Positions 9,154-18,446 of a stretch of 64,000 nt of DNA are shown here, one piece after another. Source of the DNA: Dolichospermum sp. DET69 (GTDB taxonomy: Bacteria > Cyanobacteriota > Cyanobacteriia > Cyanobacteriales > Nostocaceae); NCBI GenBank assembly GCA_017355425.1, contig CP070233.1, positions 5,637,272 to 5,701,271 on the forward strand, read 5' to 3'. The translations under genes and the position numbers were made by a program. Every line of letters begins with the position of its first letter. Within the stretch, counting starts at the first letter, position 1. The notes beneath the pieces are model-generated. The model did no database searches, was not told the DNA's origin, and saw nothing but the letters and a program-made list of their open reading frames with translations.

Positions 9154-9228
9154 GTAGGTTGGGTTGAACGATAGTGAAATCCAACAAATGCCCGTAAATG
9201 TTGGGTTTCGTTCCTCAACCCAACCTAC
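9154..9228. repeat. Inverted-repeat element GTAGGTTGGGTTGA
   Basis: GTAGGTTGGGTTGA at 9154-9167 is inverted at the other end as TCAACCCAACCTAC (9215-9228), with the inner halves (AATCCAACA / TGTTGGGTTT) also complementary. This palindromic family is common in cyanobacterial intergenic DNA. The rest of the 9108-9321 gap shows nothing else. Confidence 0.75.
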
Positions 9229-9321
9229 GTATTTTCGTTTTTTAGCTTTAACCGAACAGTATTGACTAAGATATGATTAAGTTAGAATTGAATTCCCACC
9301 AGATCCAAGAGTAATATAATC

Positions 9322-9558
9322 ATGGATAGACTAGAGTTTCCCGTAGAATACAGTTTTGATATTGATAGCAACATGGTAATTGCTACCATACCCCAACTCA
9401 ATTATATTTCTTCCTTTGGTCAAGATTTTGCTGAAGCAGAAAAAAATGTTACTGAAGCAGTATTAGCTTATTTAGAAGCATTAGAAAAACAAGGTTTACC
9501 TATTCCCAAAATCAAGAAAAATTCTGGAACAGTTCTAATTGTCGAGTTAGTTTCATGA
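9322..9558 (+). CDS. hicB: HicB-family antitoxin
   Basis: A 78-residue HicB-type protein with a degraded-RNase-H-like fold: FPVEYSFDIDSNMVIATIPQ is followed by FGQDFAEAEKNVTEAVLAYLEAL. It binds and neutralises HicA and usually represses the operon. It ends in ATGA overlapping the HicA start, so translation is coupled. The antitoxin-first order is the reverse of the classical hicAB order but is common in cyanobacteria. There is no obvious C-terminal HTH or ribbon-helix-helix domain, so autoregulation would need another DNA-binding surface. Confidence 0.85.
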   Translation: MDRLEFPVEYSFDIDSNMVIATIPQLNYISSFGQDFAEAEKNVTEAVLAYLEALEKQGLPIPKIKKNSGTVLIVELVS

Positions 9559-9779
9559 GTGATAAATTATCTGCTATTACTCCTAAAAAAGCATTACGTA
9601 AATTAAAGAAAGCCGGATTTATAGAAAATCATCAAAAAGGTAGTCATTTAGTTTTAGAACATTCCGATGGCAGAATGGTTGTATTACCAATGCACAGTAA
9701 AGATATTCCAATTGGCACATTACACGCTATTGTAATTCATCAAGCTAAATTGAGTTTAGAAGCATGGCAAAATCTCTAA
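9555..9779 (+). CDS. hicA: HicA-family mRNA interferase toxin
   Basis: 74 residues with the HicA double-stranded-RNA-binding fold. KKALRKLKKAGF is followed by KGSHLVLEHSDGR, whose His31 is the catalytic residue of the family, and by VLPMHSKDIPIGTLHAI. It cleaves mRNA independently of the ribosome when not bound by HicB. It overlaps hicB by four bases. All key residues look intact. Confidence 0.9.
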   Translation: MSDKLSAITPKKALRKLKKAGFIENHQKGSHLVLEHSDGRMVVLPMHSKDIPIGTLHAIVIHQAKLSLEAWQNL

Positions 9780-9792
9780 AATGGGAGATCAA

Positions 9793-9848
9793 GGGGGTTG
9801 ACATTTGCTTTTAAATTTGTTATCATAAAGTTGATAAGGAAGAACTAT
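9793..9848 (+). promoter_or_regulatory. Copy 2 of the repeated promoter/5'-leader module (small-RNA candidate)
   Basis: TTGACA at 9798-9803, 17 bp, then TATCAT at 9821-9826, with GATAAGGAAGAACTAT at 9833-9848. It shares the AATTTGTTA block before and in the -10 with the copies at 2631 and 41395. It lies just after hicA and fires toward the 3' end of dnaK, so any transcript of about 65 bases would run antisense into the dnaK terminator hairpin (9865-9898). Confidence 0.55.
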
Positions 9849-9864
9849 TTTAACCACCATAAAA

Positions 9865-9898
9865 AATACCCATCCAGTCATGGTGCTGGGTGGGTATT
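9865..9898 (-). terminator. Intrinsic terminator of dnaK
   Basis: AATACCCATCCAG (9865-9877) pairs with CTGGGTGGGTATT (9886-9898) with one G-U pair and an 8-base loop. On the minus strand the stem is followed by TTTTTT, the layout expected for termination of dnaK. On the plus strand it lacks a T-run but could still form the 3' end of the small RNA proposed at 9833. Confidence 0.75.
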
Positions 9899-9907
9899 AA
9901 TCAGTAG

Positions 9908-9926
9908 GGGCGGGGTTTCCCCGCCC
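9908..9926. repeat. GC-rich hairpin repeat GGGCGGGGTTTCCCCGCCC
   Basis: A perfect 8-bp stem with a 3-base loop in an otherwise AT-rich spacer, between the dnaK stop and its terminator. This type of palindrome is widely scattered in Nostocales genomes. Confidence 0.65.
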
Positions 9927-9943
9927 TCAATAAGAATTTATGA

Positions 9944-11842
9944 CTATTTGCTTTCAGTGAAATCAGCATCAATGACATCATCACCAGAGGGAGCAGAACC
10001 ACCGCTTGGAGGTTCATTACCAGCAGCACCAGCATCACCACCAGCTTGTTGATAGATATTGCTACCAATCGCAAACAAAGCTTGTTGCAATTCTGGCATT
10101 AACTTCTCGATTTGAGCATCATTTTCTTGAGCAACAGCTTCTCGCACTTCCTTGATTAAACCTTCAACCTTAGTCTTATCAGCAGCGGGAACCTTATCAC
10201 CCAACTCTTCCAACTGCTTTTCAGCTTGATAAGCTAAAGAATCAGCTTGGTTTTTGCGTTCAATCTTCTCACGACGTTCCTTATCAGAAGAAGCATTTTG
10301 TTCAGCTTCTCTAACCATGCGTTCTACATCATTCTTATCGAGAGTAGAAGCACCGGTAATACTGATAGATTGTTCCTTACCAGTCCCCTTATCCTTCGCC
10401 GCCACGTTGAGAATACCGTTAGCGTCAATATCAAAGGTCACTTCAATTTGAGGAACACCACGAGGAGCAGGAGGAATACCATCCAAACGGAAAGTTCCTA
10501 AACTCTTATTATCGTTAGCAAATTCTCTCTCACCTTGGAGAACATGAATTTCCACATTGCTTTGTCCGTCTACAGCCGTAGAGAAGACTTCTGATTTCTT
10601 AGTAGGAATTGTGGTGTTGCGAGGAATAATCTTAGTCATCACCCCACCCAAGGTTTCTACACCCAAGGATAATGGTGTTACGTCTAACAACAAGATACCT
10701 GTAACATCACCAGCCAAAACACCCGCTTGAATAGCCGCACCAACAGCTACAACTTCATCAGGGTTAACAGTTTGGTTAGGATCTTTACCTAACACCCGTT
10801 TGACCACATCTTGAACAGCGGGAATCCGGGTAGAACCACCAACGAGAACCACTTCATCAATATTGGTCTTATTTAATTTCGCACCTTTGAGCGCGTCTTC
10901 TACAGGAATGCGGCAACGGTCAATTAAATCAGAACAAAGTTCTTCAAACTTAGCGCGAGTGAGAGTTGTATCTAAATGCTTGGGACCCTCTTGGGTAGCG
11001 GTAATAAATGGCAGGTTAATTTCTGCCTGACTAACGCTAGAAAGTTCAATTTTAGCTTTTTCTGCCGCTTCAGTCAGTCGTTGTAAAGCTTGTTTATCTT
11101 TACGCAGGTCAATACCTTCGTCTTTTTTGAACTGTTCAGCTAAGAAATCAACGATTTTTTTATCAAAGTCGTCACCACCAAGGTGAGTATCACCGGATGT
11201 TGATAATACTTCAAATACACCGTCACCTACTTCTAGAACGGATACGTCGAAAGTACCACCACCCAAGTCAAATACCAGAATGGTTTCATTGCTCTTCTTA
11301 TCAAAACCATAGGCTAGGGAAGCAGCAGTAGGTTCATTGATAATGCGGAGAACATCAATACCGGCGATTTTTCCAGCGTCTTTTGTCGCTTGGCGCTGAG
11401 AGTCATTGAAGTAAGCAGGAACGGTAATTACAGCTTGGGTAACAGTTTCACCCAGATATTTACTAGCATCTTCAACTAATTTGCGAAGAACTTTCGCTGA
11501 AATTTCTTCAGGAGCAAATTGTTTACCAGCACCGGGAGAATCTACCTTAACGTTACCGCCACTACTGAGAACTTTATAAGAAACTTCTGTAGCTTCATTG
11601 GTAATTTCCTCAAAACGACGACCAATAAAGCGTTTCACCGAATAAAAAGTATTTTCTGGGTTCATTACCGCTTGGCGTTTAGCGATTTGACCCACTAAAT
11701 TGTCGCCATTTTTAGCAAACGCAACCACTGAGGGTGTTGTCCGAAAACCTTCCGCATTAGCGATAACAGTGGGTTTACCGCCTTCCATTACTGCCACGCA
11801 AGAGTTTGTCGTCCCTAAATCAATTCCAACTACTTTTGCCAT
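9944..11842 (-). CDS. dnaK: Chaperone DnaK (Hsp70)
   Basis: 632 residues, full length for bacterial Hsp70. It uses ATP to bind and release unfolded segments together with DnaJ and GrpE in the cytoplasm. The N-terminal [18 protein letters not shown]-type start is seen as [15 protein letters not shown]. Further landmarks are [24 protein letters not shown] and [12 protein letters not shown], then the substrate domain ([14 protein letters not shown]) and a helical lid with [12 protein letters not shown] and the DDVIDADF tail. It has a single-gene layout with its own terminator. I found no CIRCE element upstream. It resembles the essential cyanobacterial DnaK2 group. A separate grpE lies at 56711. 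Confidence 0.97.
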   Translation of the reverse strand: MAKVVGIDLGTTNSCVAVMEGGKPTVIANAEGFRTTPSVVAFAKNGDNLVGQIAKRQAVMNPENTFYSVKRFIGRRFEEITNEATEVSYKVLSSGGNVKVDSPGAGKQFAPEEISAKVLRKLVEDASKYLGETVTQAVITVPAYFNDSQRQATKDAGKIAGIDVLRIINEPTAASLAYGFDKKSNETILVFDLGGGTFDVSVLEVGDGVFEVLSTSGDTHLGGDDFDKKIVDFLAEQFKKDEGIDLRKDKQALQRLTEAAEKAKIELSSVSQAEINLPFITATQEGPKHLDTTLTRAKFEELCSDLIDRCRIPVEDALKGAKLNKTNIDEVVLVGGSTRIPAVQDVVKRVLGKDPNQTVNPDEVVAVGAAIQAGVLAGDVTGILLLDVTPLSLGVETLGGVMTKIIPRNTTIPTKKSEVFSTAVDGQSNVEIHVLQGEREFANDNKSLGTFRLDGIPPAPRGVPQIEVTFDIDANGILNVAAKDKGTGKEQSISITGASTLDKNDVERMVREAEQNASSDKERREKIERKNQADSLAYQAEKQLEELGDKVPAADKTKVEGLIKEVREAVAQENDAQIEKLMPELQQALFAIGSNIYQQAGGDAGAAGNEPPSGGSAPSGDDVIDADFTESK

Positions 11843-12305
11843 TTTGGGTGTTTACTCCGTATAAAATTACTAAATGAATTCAGAGAGAATATAAAATTGC
11901 ATTAACTAACTGCTAATAACAATCAGTTGGGTTAGGCTTTGCTGGGAATAAAATCTCCAACTTGGCTAATATCATAAAAACTCACTGGTAGCCATCCATG
12001 AAGGGTGGTTTACCGAACCGTTAGGGGAACGGTGAATTTTATAAATTATGTCTAGTGGTTTTATGGATGAATGTGCCTTCACATTGACTAATGTATGGGA
12101 ATTAATACTTTCAGGAATTGGGGTGAACCGTAACTTTATAGTCGTATTTGCCGTCAAACCCTGTTGGGAATTAAAAATTAAGAATTAAAAATTAAAAATG
12201 ATACTCCTTACTCCGTAATAAAGGCATTGGTGATTGGTGATTGGGAAACATAAGGTAGGGTGGGCAATGCCCACCAAAATTCATCTATTTTGAAGTTTGA
12301 ATTTT
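11843..12305. other. Spacer upstream of dnaK
   Basis: 463 bases without a convincing gene. It holds a small hairpin ACCGTTAGGGGAACGGT (12017-12033), an A-rich tandem of about 10 bases (AATTAAAAATTAAGAATTA) near 12170-12200, and a palindrome GGTGGGCAATGCCCACC (12259-12275) that lies just after the stop of the next minus-strand gene and may end its transcript. I saw no CIRCE sequence and no clear heat-shock promoter. Confidence 0.6.
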
Positions 12306-13178
12306 TTAAGAAGCAGGTATACCAGAGCGTTCTCCTTGTTGAAACTTCAGCCATGCCTGTTCTAGAAATTTAGGGGCAGGATTAGTGGCATCATAAATAA
12401 CAATTACATTAGTTAAAGGTCTACCAGCAGGAACTACAATATTAGTTTTGCTGGCTAAAGCTCTAGATGCTCCACCATCTAAATTCATAGCTTCGTAACA
12501 ACCGATTGCTTTCATGGCTTCAGCCTCTTGCCGTAAAGAAAGATTAATTTCAAAGTTCGCTAGAATCAGTTTTGTGCGATCCTGAGTAAAACCAATGGCT
12601 GTTCGGGCGCTATTACCTAAAACATTGGGATCTTTAAACCCTTCAATACTGGGGTTTAGCCATATTTCCCCTTGTCGCAATAATCTCGGTCCACAAGTTA
12701 GAGAAAACCAATGTTTATGCCATTCTGGTTTGCCCTCTACTCTTGCTGTCACCATTTCTGGTTTGTTGCCAACTCCTAATCCCAAGGTAGTACCAAAGTT
12801 TTCCCAATGACTGTATTTGACAAATTTGCCCCCGGCTACCATATTACCCATAACTGTTTTTTGAGGATTTTTGGCAAAAAATGTGCCGTTAGCAACTACG
12901 GCAGCCTTATAACGCGCCACTAATTTACTAAATTCTTCATCACCACTGGTTTTTTGAATTGTGTTAGCAAAGGCGGCATTTTTGGCTAACCCCATTGTGA
13001 TAAAAGTCTTTGGATCTGTGAGGTCAACTATGGTTTGATAAAAAGGGATACCATTAATTTGACTTTTGTTTACCTGTACAACTTGGGCATGACTAGGTAA
13101 TGTTAGGGTTAACCCTTGTGCTAAGGTTGCTCCACCAAGAAATAAAAAGGATCTGCGGCTGATTTTGCTAATTGTCAT
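12306..13178 (-). CDS. Exported phosphodiester glycosidase-like protein (NAGPA domain)
   Basis: 290 residues. The N-terminus has a twin-arginine signal (SRRSFLFLGG, residues 8-17) and a cleavage candidate at SHAQ, so the protein is exported folded, probably to the periplasm. The body matches the NAGPA family (phosphodiester alpha-GlcNAcase type): VVANGTFFAKN, GTTLGLGV, TCGPRLL, SARTAIGF and the signature AMNLDGGASRAL. Such bacterial proteins are thought to act on sugar phosphodiesters or exopolysaccharide; the substrate is unknown. It is monocistronic. Confidence 0.83.
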   Translation of the reverse strand: MTISKISRRSFLFLGGATLAQGLTLTLPSHAQVVQVNKSQINGIPFYQTIVDLTDPKTFITMGLAKNAAFANTIQKTSGDEEFSKLVARYKAAVVANGTFFAKNPQKTVMGNMVAGGKFVKYSHWENFGTTLGLGVGNKPEMVTARVEGKPEWHKHWFSLTCGPRLLRQGEIWLNPSIEGFKDPNVLGNSARTAIGFTQDRTKLILANFEINLSLRQEAEAMKAIGCYEAMNLDGGASRALASKTNIVVPAGRPLTNVIVIYDATNPAPKFLEQAWLKFQQGERSGIPAS

Positions 13179-13227
13179 AATAGATGTTTATCAAGTAGTC
13201 GAACAAAATTAAATTAATTCGTAAAGT

Positions 13228-13266
13228 CAGGGAACAGGGAACAGGGAACAGGGAACAGAGAACAGA
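13228..13266. repeat. STRR tandem heptamer (GGGAACA)n
   Basis: Four to five copies of GGGAACA, the last ones degenerate (GAGAACA). This is the short tandemly repeated type known from heterocystous cyanobacteria. Confidence 0.85.
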
Positions 13267-13315
13267 AAAACAATGTGTGTCATTAATTATGTAGCTATAG
13301 ATACAAGAGACGTTC

Positions 13316-13357
13316 ACTCCTAACTCCTAACTCCTGACTCCTAACTCCTAACTCCTC
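13316..13357. repeat. STRR tandem heptamer (ACTCCTA)n
   Basis: About six copies of ACTCCTA/ACTCCTG directly before the pseudouridine synthase start. The repeat ends only a few bases upstream of the start codon, so it replaces the usual ribosome-binding region. Confidence 0.85.
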
Positions 13358-13366
13358 CCATATTTT

Positions 13367-13951
13367 ATGAATAATCGGTATATTATTTTTCACAAACCCT
13401 ATGGCGTTTTAAGCCAATTTACCCAAGAAAGTCCTAAACATATTACTCTTAAAGAGTATATAGATGTTCCCGATGTTTATCCTGTAGGGCGTTTAGATTG
13501 GGATAGTGAAGGGTTGCTGTTATTAACAAATGATGGACAGTTGCAACATCGTCTGGCACATCCGCGTTTTGGTCATCAACGTACCTATTGGGCGCAGGTA
13601 GAACGTATCCCCGACGTTGATGCAATTCATAAGCTACAAACTGGGGTAGAAATTCAAGATTACCGGACTCGTCCTGCTCAAGTTAGGTTATTGTTAGAAG
13701 AACCATCGGTAGTCCAACGCATTCCACCCATTAGATTTCGGAAAAGTATTCCCACGGCTTGGTTAGAAATGACTCTGACTGAAGGTAAAAATCGCCAAGT
13801 CCGTCGGATGACGGCTACTGTGGGTTTTCCAACTTTGCGGTTAATCAGAGTCAGTATTGGTAATATTCAATTACACGATTTAGCACCAGGACAATGGCGA
13901 GAACTCAATCTCTTAGAAGTTACAAGGCTGAATTATGCGCCGGAGAGCTAA
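13367..13951 (+). CDS. rluE: Pseudouridine synthase, RsuA/RluE family
   Basis: 194 residues, short form without the N-terminal S4 domain, as in RluE, which modifies one uridine of 23S rRNA. The catalytic block is [20 protein letters not shown] near residues 40-60, with the nucleophilic Asp in [24 protein letters not shown] is the second family motif. The upstream region is an STRR with no clear Shine-Dalgarno. RsuA-group synthases look alike, so the exact rRNA target is inference. Confidence 0.88.
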   Translation: MNNRYIIFHKPYGVLSQFTQESPKHITLKEYIDVPDVYPVGRLDWDSEGLLLLTNDGQLQHRLAHPRFGHQRTYWAQVERIPDVDAIHKLQTGVEIQDYRTRPAQVRLLLEEPSVVQRIPPIRFRKSIPTAWLEMTLTEGKNRQVRRMTATVGFPTLRLIRVSIGNIQLHDLAPGQWRELNLLEVTRLNYAPES

Positions 13952-14104
13952 GTTAATGTACTGTAGTATCAGTATAGCGTAGAGTGTCAACTATGCCATC
14001 CAATTCCCATGTTACACAATTTTAATTCAGTCAGCTAATTGTGGCACTTGTAAATATTAATGACTAGAAAAGCACCTTAGCAGGAAAATCAAGGAAGTCC
14101 CACT

Positions 14105-16018
14105 ATGCTGATCTGCCCCCAGTGTAAATTTGAAAACTCTAATAGTAATAAGTTTTGTCAAAGCTGTGGTATATCCCTAGCTCATAAAATCTGTCCTGAA
14201 TGCAGTAATGATGTAGCTCTAAATGCACAATATTGTCATAAATGTGGTGCAGAATCTGGACCAGTTTGGTATGCTCTCATTACTCAGGTAGTACATAAGG
14301 TAGTTTCTGTTATGGCGGAAACTGCGGAATTCAGCCAAAATTTAGAAAATATAGCAAATGGGGGCGGTGATTCTGGTCTGTTCTCCAAGTTTGTTTTAGA
14401 TTCTTATTTAGATTTCCAGCAGCGTTATCGTTTATTGGCATCTCCACTAACTCCAGAAGTGATTGGGAATCATAGTGAGATAAAAGTCAGGGTTTTAGAT
14501 TGCCAACCTTACGAAATATCACTAATTGGGGCAATGCTTCTGTCTGAAACCAAGATGAATACGACTACAATTCCGGATCTAGCACAAGCTTATCTAAAAT
14601 TGCAGATGGAGATGCACTTAGGAATACCCAAAATTCATGATGCTTGGCAGCAAGATCATCTTCAAGTAATCTTGTTGGCAGATAGATCCAATTGGCCAAT
14701 GTTGCTTGATGTTTGGCAAAGAGACACAACCAGTACATTGGAAATTTTAGATTGGTTGTATCAGATGACTCAACTTTGGGAGTTGCTAGAAGGTGTGAGT
14801 TGTCGCCAAAGTTTGTTAGAGTTGTCAAATTTGCGGTTGGATGAAGACCAATCCGTGGTACTACAAAGGTTATATGTAGAGCCATTAATTACGGAATTAC
14901 CACAAGATAAACAACAAACTTTAACTCTCAAAAGTTTGGGTCAGATGTGGCAAACTTTGTTCACAGAATCCCAACGCACTCAATTTGGCTATGTGCTACA
15001 GGTATTGGCGGATATAGAATCTGGGCATATTCAAACTCTGACACAGTTGCTATCACACTTAGAAAAAATAGCCACAGAAATAGAAGCAGTCTCTACTCAG
15101 GAAAAACCCAATTTTTCTGCAACTATCTTGCAACCAGGTAGTAAAATAGAAACCAAACATGATGATGCCCCAACTATGGTTCTATCCACATTCCTAAGTA
15201 GTTTGGAATATGCAGCATATACTAATGTTGGTCGTCAACGAGATCACAATGAAGACTATTTTGGTGTTGATAGTAAAGTCCACAAGCTAGAATTACCAAG
15301 AGATAGCACGGTGACAGCACAAGGTTTGTATATTCTTTGTGATGGTATGGGTGGTCATGCTGGAGGTGAAGTAGCCAGTGAATTAGCTGTGAAGACTATC
15401 CGTAAATATTTCCAAGAAACCTGGGTAGATACAGAATTACCTCGGAAGGAATCTATTCGTCATGCCGTTTACTTAGCTAATCAAGCTATTTATGAGCTTA
15501 ATCAAAAGGAAGCTCGTTCCGGTATTGGTCGCATGGGTACTACTTTGGTCATGCTGTTACTTCAGAATAATCAAGCTGCAATTGCTCATGTGGGAGATAG
15601 TCGTCTTTATTGCCTGACTCGCAAGCAAGAACTAGAACAAATAACTATAGATCATGAAGTTGGTCAAAGAGAAATTGCTAGGGGTATAGAACCCAGTATC
15701 GCCTATGGACGTGCAGATGCTTACCAACTTACCCAAGCATTAGGTCCACGCAATGAAAATTTCCTTCATCCTGATGTGGAATTCTTTGATATTGATGAAG
15801 ATATGCTTTTGATATTAGTATCAGATGGTTTATCAGATAATGACTGCCTAGAGACTCATTGGCAAACTCATCTTCAACCTTTACTGAGTTCTGCTAGTAA
15901 CTTAGAAGTGGGTATTCAAAATTTAATTGAATTGGGCAATGAACATAACGGTCATGACAATCTTACAGCTATACTAGTACGAGTAAAAGTCCGGCCATCT
16001 CAGCAAAGTTGCTTCTAA
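14105..16018 (+). CDS. Zinc-ribbon PP2C-type Ser/Thr protein phosphatase
   Basis: 637 residues. The N-terminus holds two zinc ribbons: CPQCKFENSNSNKFCQSCG (residues 4-22) and CPECSNDVALNAQYCHKCG. Residues 60-365 form a middle part with no domain I recognise, probably helical. A PP2C phosphatase domain occupies about 368-632, with metal-binding motifs RQRDHNED, CDGMGGHAGGEVAS, MGTTLV, HVGDSRLY and SDGLSDND. It removes phosphate from Ser/Thr in a metal-dependent way. The FHA/kinase gene starts 34 bases downstream, making a kinase-phosphatase pair that probably shares targets. Confidence 0.9.
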   Translation: MLICPQCKFENSNSNKFCQSCGISLAHKICPECSNDVALNAQYCHKCGAESGPVWYALITQVVHKVVSVMAETAEFSQNLENIANGGGDSGLFSKFVLDSYLDFQQRYRLLASPLTPEVIGNHSEIKVRVLDCQPYEISLIGAMLLSETKMNTTTIPDLAQAYLKLQMEMHLGIPKIHDAWQQDHLQVILLADRSNWPMLLDVWQRDTTSTLEILDWLYQMTQLWELLEGVSCRQSLLELSNLRLDEDQSVVLQRLYVEPLITELPQDKQQTLTLKSLGQMWQTLFTESQRTQFGYVLQVLADIESGHIQTLTQLLSHLEKIATEIEAVSTQEKPNFSATILQPGSKIETKHDDAPTMVLSTFLSSLEYAAYTNVGRQRDHNEDYFGVDSKVHKLELPRDSTVTAQGLYILCDGMGGHAGGEVASELAVKTIRKYFQETWVDTELPRKESIRHAVYLANQAIYELNQKEARSGIGRMGTTLVMLLLQNNQAAIAHVGDSRLYCLTRKQELEQITIDHEVGQREIARGIEPSIAYGRADAYQLTQALGPRNENFLHPDVEFFDIDEDMLLILVSDGLSDNDCLETHWQTHLQPLLSSASNLEVGIQNLIELGNEHNGHDNLTAILVRVKVRPSQQSCF

Positions 16019-16052
16019 AATTAGTTTTTGATCTTAAATTTTAGGTTGTATT

Positions 16053-17309
16053 GTGATTACTCTGACCCTATTAGAAAAAGCACAAAAAATACCGCTCAAA
16101 CAGTGGTGCTTTGAGGGTTCTACCGTCATTCGCATCGGTCGGGCGGTAGATAATCACGTTATTTTGGCTGACAATTTAGTTTCTCGGTATCATTTAGAAC
16201 TGAAATTAGTTACTAATGCCAGAGGAGATGATTGGGAATTAATTAGTCAAGGGACTAATGGCACTTTCCTCAATGGCTCGTTAGTTTCTAAATGTATCGT
16301 TGCTGATAATTCTTTACTGCAATTAGCTCAGGGTGGTCCTGTTCTCAAGGTACAAATTCAGGAATCATCTCCTCTAATTACCCAATCCTCACGGTCAGAG
16401 GGTGATGAAATTAGTTCAAAGATGATACCAGAACACTCCAGCACTAGTTGTACTCATGAAGGGAATCATCCCCAGAATGTATTTTGTGTTCACTGTGGTC
16501 AACCTGTTTTGGTACAAAAGACTATTCGCCATTATCAGGTATTACGCACTTTAGGCAAGGGTGGTATGGGTACTACCTATTTAGCTTGTGATGGTGCAAG
16601 TAAACTTACTGAAGTACCACAATTACTAGTCATCAAACAGATGAATGCTGACATGGTGAAAATTCCCAAGGCTCAAGAGTTATTCATTCGGGAAGCTAGT
16701 ATTCTCAAGCATCTTAATCATGCTGGAGTTCCCAAATATTATGACTTTTTTGTAGAAGATGGTAAAAAATACTTGGCCATGGAATTAATTCACGGACAGG
16801 ATTTAGACAAACGAATTCGCTCAACCGGACCTGTAACACCAAAACAGGCGATCGCTTGGATGGTGCAAACTTGTGATATTCTCGATTATCTTCATCACCA
16901 ACAAACACCACTAATTCACCGGGATATTAAGCCGGCTAATTTAATGGTGCGGAGTGGTAATAATAGTATTGTGGTTTTGGATTTTGGTGCTGTTAAGGAA
17001 ATTGGCACGAAACCAGGGACAAGAATCGGTGCAGAGGGTTTTTGCGCCCCTGAACAGGAACGGGGACAACCTCTTACCCAATCTGATTTGTATGCTATTG
17101 GTCCGACCTTGATTTTTTTATTAACTGGGGAAAATCCTTTAAAATTTTATCGGCAAAGGGGACGCAATTTTCGTTTTGAGATCAAAGGTATCCCGACAAT
17201 TACTGATCAATTGAGACAGGTAATTGATTGTGTGACAGAACCTTTACCACGCGATCGCTATCATACTGCAAAAGAATTAGCTCAGGCATTAATGTCAGTC
17301 CGCAGTTAG
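16053..17309 (+). CDS. FHA-domain Ser/Thr protein kinase
   Basis: 418 residues from a GTG start. An FHA phosphothreonine-binding domain lies at about 23-100 (IRIGRAVDNHVILAD, VSRYHLEL, NGTFLNGSLV). A linker contains a single Cys-pair segment (CTHEGNHPQNVFCVHCG) like half a zinc ribbon, echoing the partner phosphatase. The kinase domain occupies about 158-415: glycine loop LGKGGMGTTYLA, lysine in VIKQM, catalytic HRDIKPANLMV, and DFGAV in place of DFG-hydrophobic variants. The activation segment is short, with GTRIGAEGFCAPEQ. There is no membrane segment, so it is cytoplasmic. Probably co-transcribed with the phosphatase. Confidence 0.92.
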   Translation: MITLTLLEKAQKIPLKQWCFEGSTVIRIGRAVDNHVILADNLVSRYHLELKLVTNARGDDWELISQGTNGTFLNGSLVSKCIVADNSLLQLAQGGPVLKVQIQESSPLITQSSRSEGDEISSKMIPEHSSTSCTHEGNHPQNVFCVHCGQPVLVQKTIRHYQVLRTLGKGGMGTTYLACDGASKLTEVPQLLVIKQMNADMVKIPKAQELFIREASILKHLNHAGVPKYYDFFVEDGKKYLAMELIHGQDLDKRIRSTGPVTPKQAIAWMVQTCDILDYLHHQQTPLIHRDIKPANLMVRSGNNSIVVLDFGAVKEIGTKPGTRIGAEGFCAPEQERGQPLTQSDLYAIGPTLIFLLTGENPLKFYRQRGRNFRFEIKGIPTITDQLRQVIDCVTEPLPRDRYHTAKELAQALMSVRS

Positions 17310-17569
17310 CAAAATCTGGTTAGCGGTTAAGTTCAATTCAGGAAAAATATGGGAAGTTATTTGCTCATAACTTACTTACATTTATCAAAACCCTTGGTTA
17401 AGATAAGATACTGAATCCGAGATCATTATTGTGCTAAATCCATAACAGAATTATGGCGGAATTTCACCTACCATAAAAACAAGGACAAAGTTTTACCCTT
17501 GCTATTATAGGTGAAAGTAGGTTTATTCACGCCAATCTGTGCTAAAGATAGCCGATATAATTTAGATAT

Positions 17570-17788
17570 TTAATCGTCATCCCAGTTTTCTACCGCCAGT
17601 AAATCGCTAATTGGATCTTGGGTGCTAAATCCAAAGTCTAGCAACTCTTGTTTCCAATGCTGCCATTCATCGCCGTAGAGTAAGGCAATTTTCCAAATTT
17701 TATCATTGGGTTTGATAATATTGGATTCTACGAGTGATTGCACGTTGCGCTGCAATTTCACCATTGGGTGAATTAATTGCTGAATCAT
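17570..17788 (-). CDS. Small cyanobacterial hypothetical protein (possibly DUF4327-like)
   Basis: About 72 residues from the ATG at 17788; an upstream ATG at 17851 gives a less natural N-terminus. The order of features MIQQLIHPMVKLQRNVQSLV, IWKIALLYG, EW and a closing DPISDLLAVE recalls the short cyanobacterial DUF4327 proteins, but I cannot confirm membership. Acidic C-terminus (ENWDDD). No operon partner; function unknown. Confidence 0.55.
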   Translation of the reverse strand: MIQQLIHPMVKLQRNVQSLVESNIIKPNDKIWKIALLYGDEWQHWKQELLDFGFSTQDPISDLLAVENWDDD

Positions 17789-18446
17789 AACCTCGGTGTA
17801 TTTCAGATTTTGGTGTGTAAATTCTTGATTAAAACAGCTTTCCGTTGGCAATTATTACCTGTGCGTAGAGCAATTATGGTTTTGCAAAGCTAGTTCTAAC
17901 TTCTTTACTATACCATAACTAACAATAGTAAGTTGCTTGGGAATTCGGTTTTGTTCGGTAATTACCACTACTAACCGCTATTGATGCTGAACAGTGGTGG
18001 CAAAATGCAGTTTACAAGGTTTTTAGGCTTGCCATCGCTATCATAACGCAACTAGAGAAGATTGACACAAATTTCTCAATTTTAATTTTGCGATTTTATT
18101 GCAAAGTGCTTATATCTAAAACATATAATATTGATACAAGTTAATGCATATAGTATTCATCTGGCAAGTTAAGACAGACAGTGATCATATAGCGGTATGC
18201 CTCAAGTTCTTTTTTTACGAACCGCAGAGGGAGGAAAAATTTATACTGTTCTTTTATGAACCTGCCGTTATGATCATGTTTAATTTTTAATTGCTATTAA
18301 GTGAATATCGTCTGTTTAGTTACAGTTATGATTTGACAAATTAAGTAAAAATAAAGATTCATAATTCAATTCTGACTCGGTGACTTCTGAATTCTTTCTT
18401 GATAACTGATATGTAGCCTTTTATATAAATATTATGTTGCGGTTTT
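17789..18446. other. Long spacer before the RCK channel gene
   Basis: About 660 bases with no gene, tRNA or clear repeat that I can see. A strong AGGGAGGAAAA (near 18228) is not followed by a usable reading frame. Confidence 0.5.

Noticed and set aside
9787-9848. The repeated promoter module as a short leader peptide
   Set aside because: AGGAAG resembles a Shine-Dalgarno, but the three copies have no shared start codon or frame after it.
11843-11943. CIRCE/HrcA operator before dnaK
   Set aside because: I looked for TTAGCACTC-N9-GAGTGCTAA and did not find it.
11972-12157. 61-codon minus-strand frame upstream of dnaK
   Set aside because: No RBS, no recognisable pattern, and it overlaps a small palindrome; regarded as chance.
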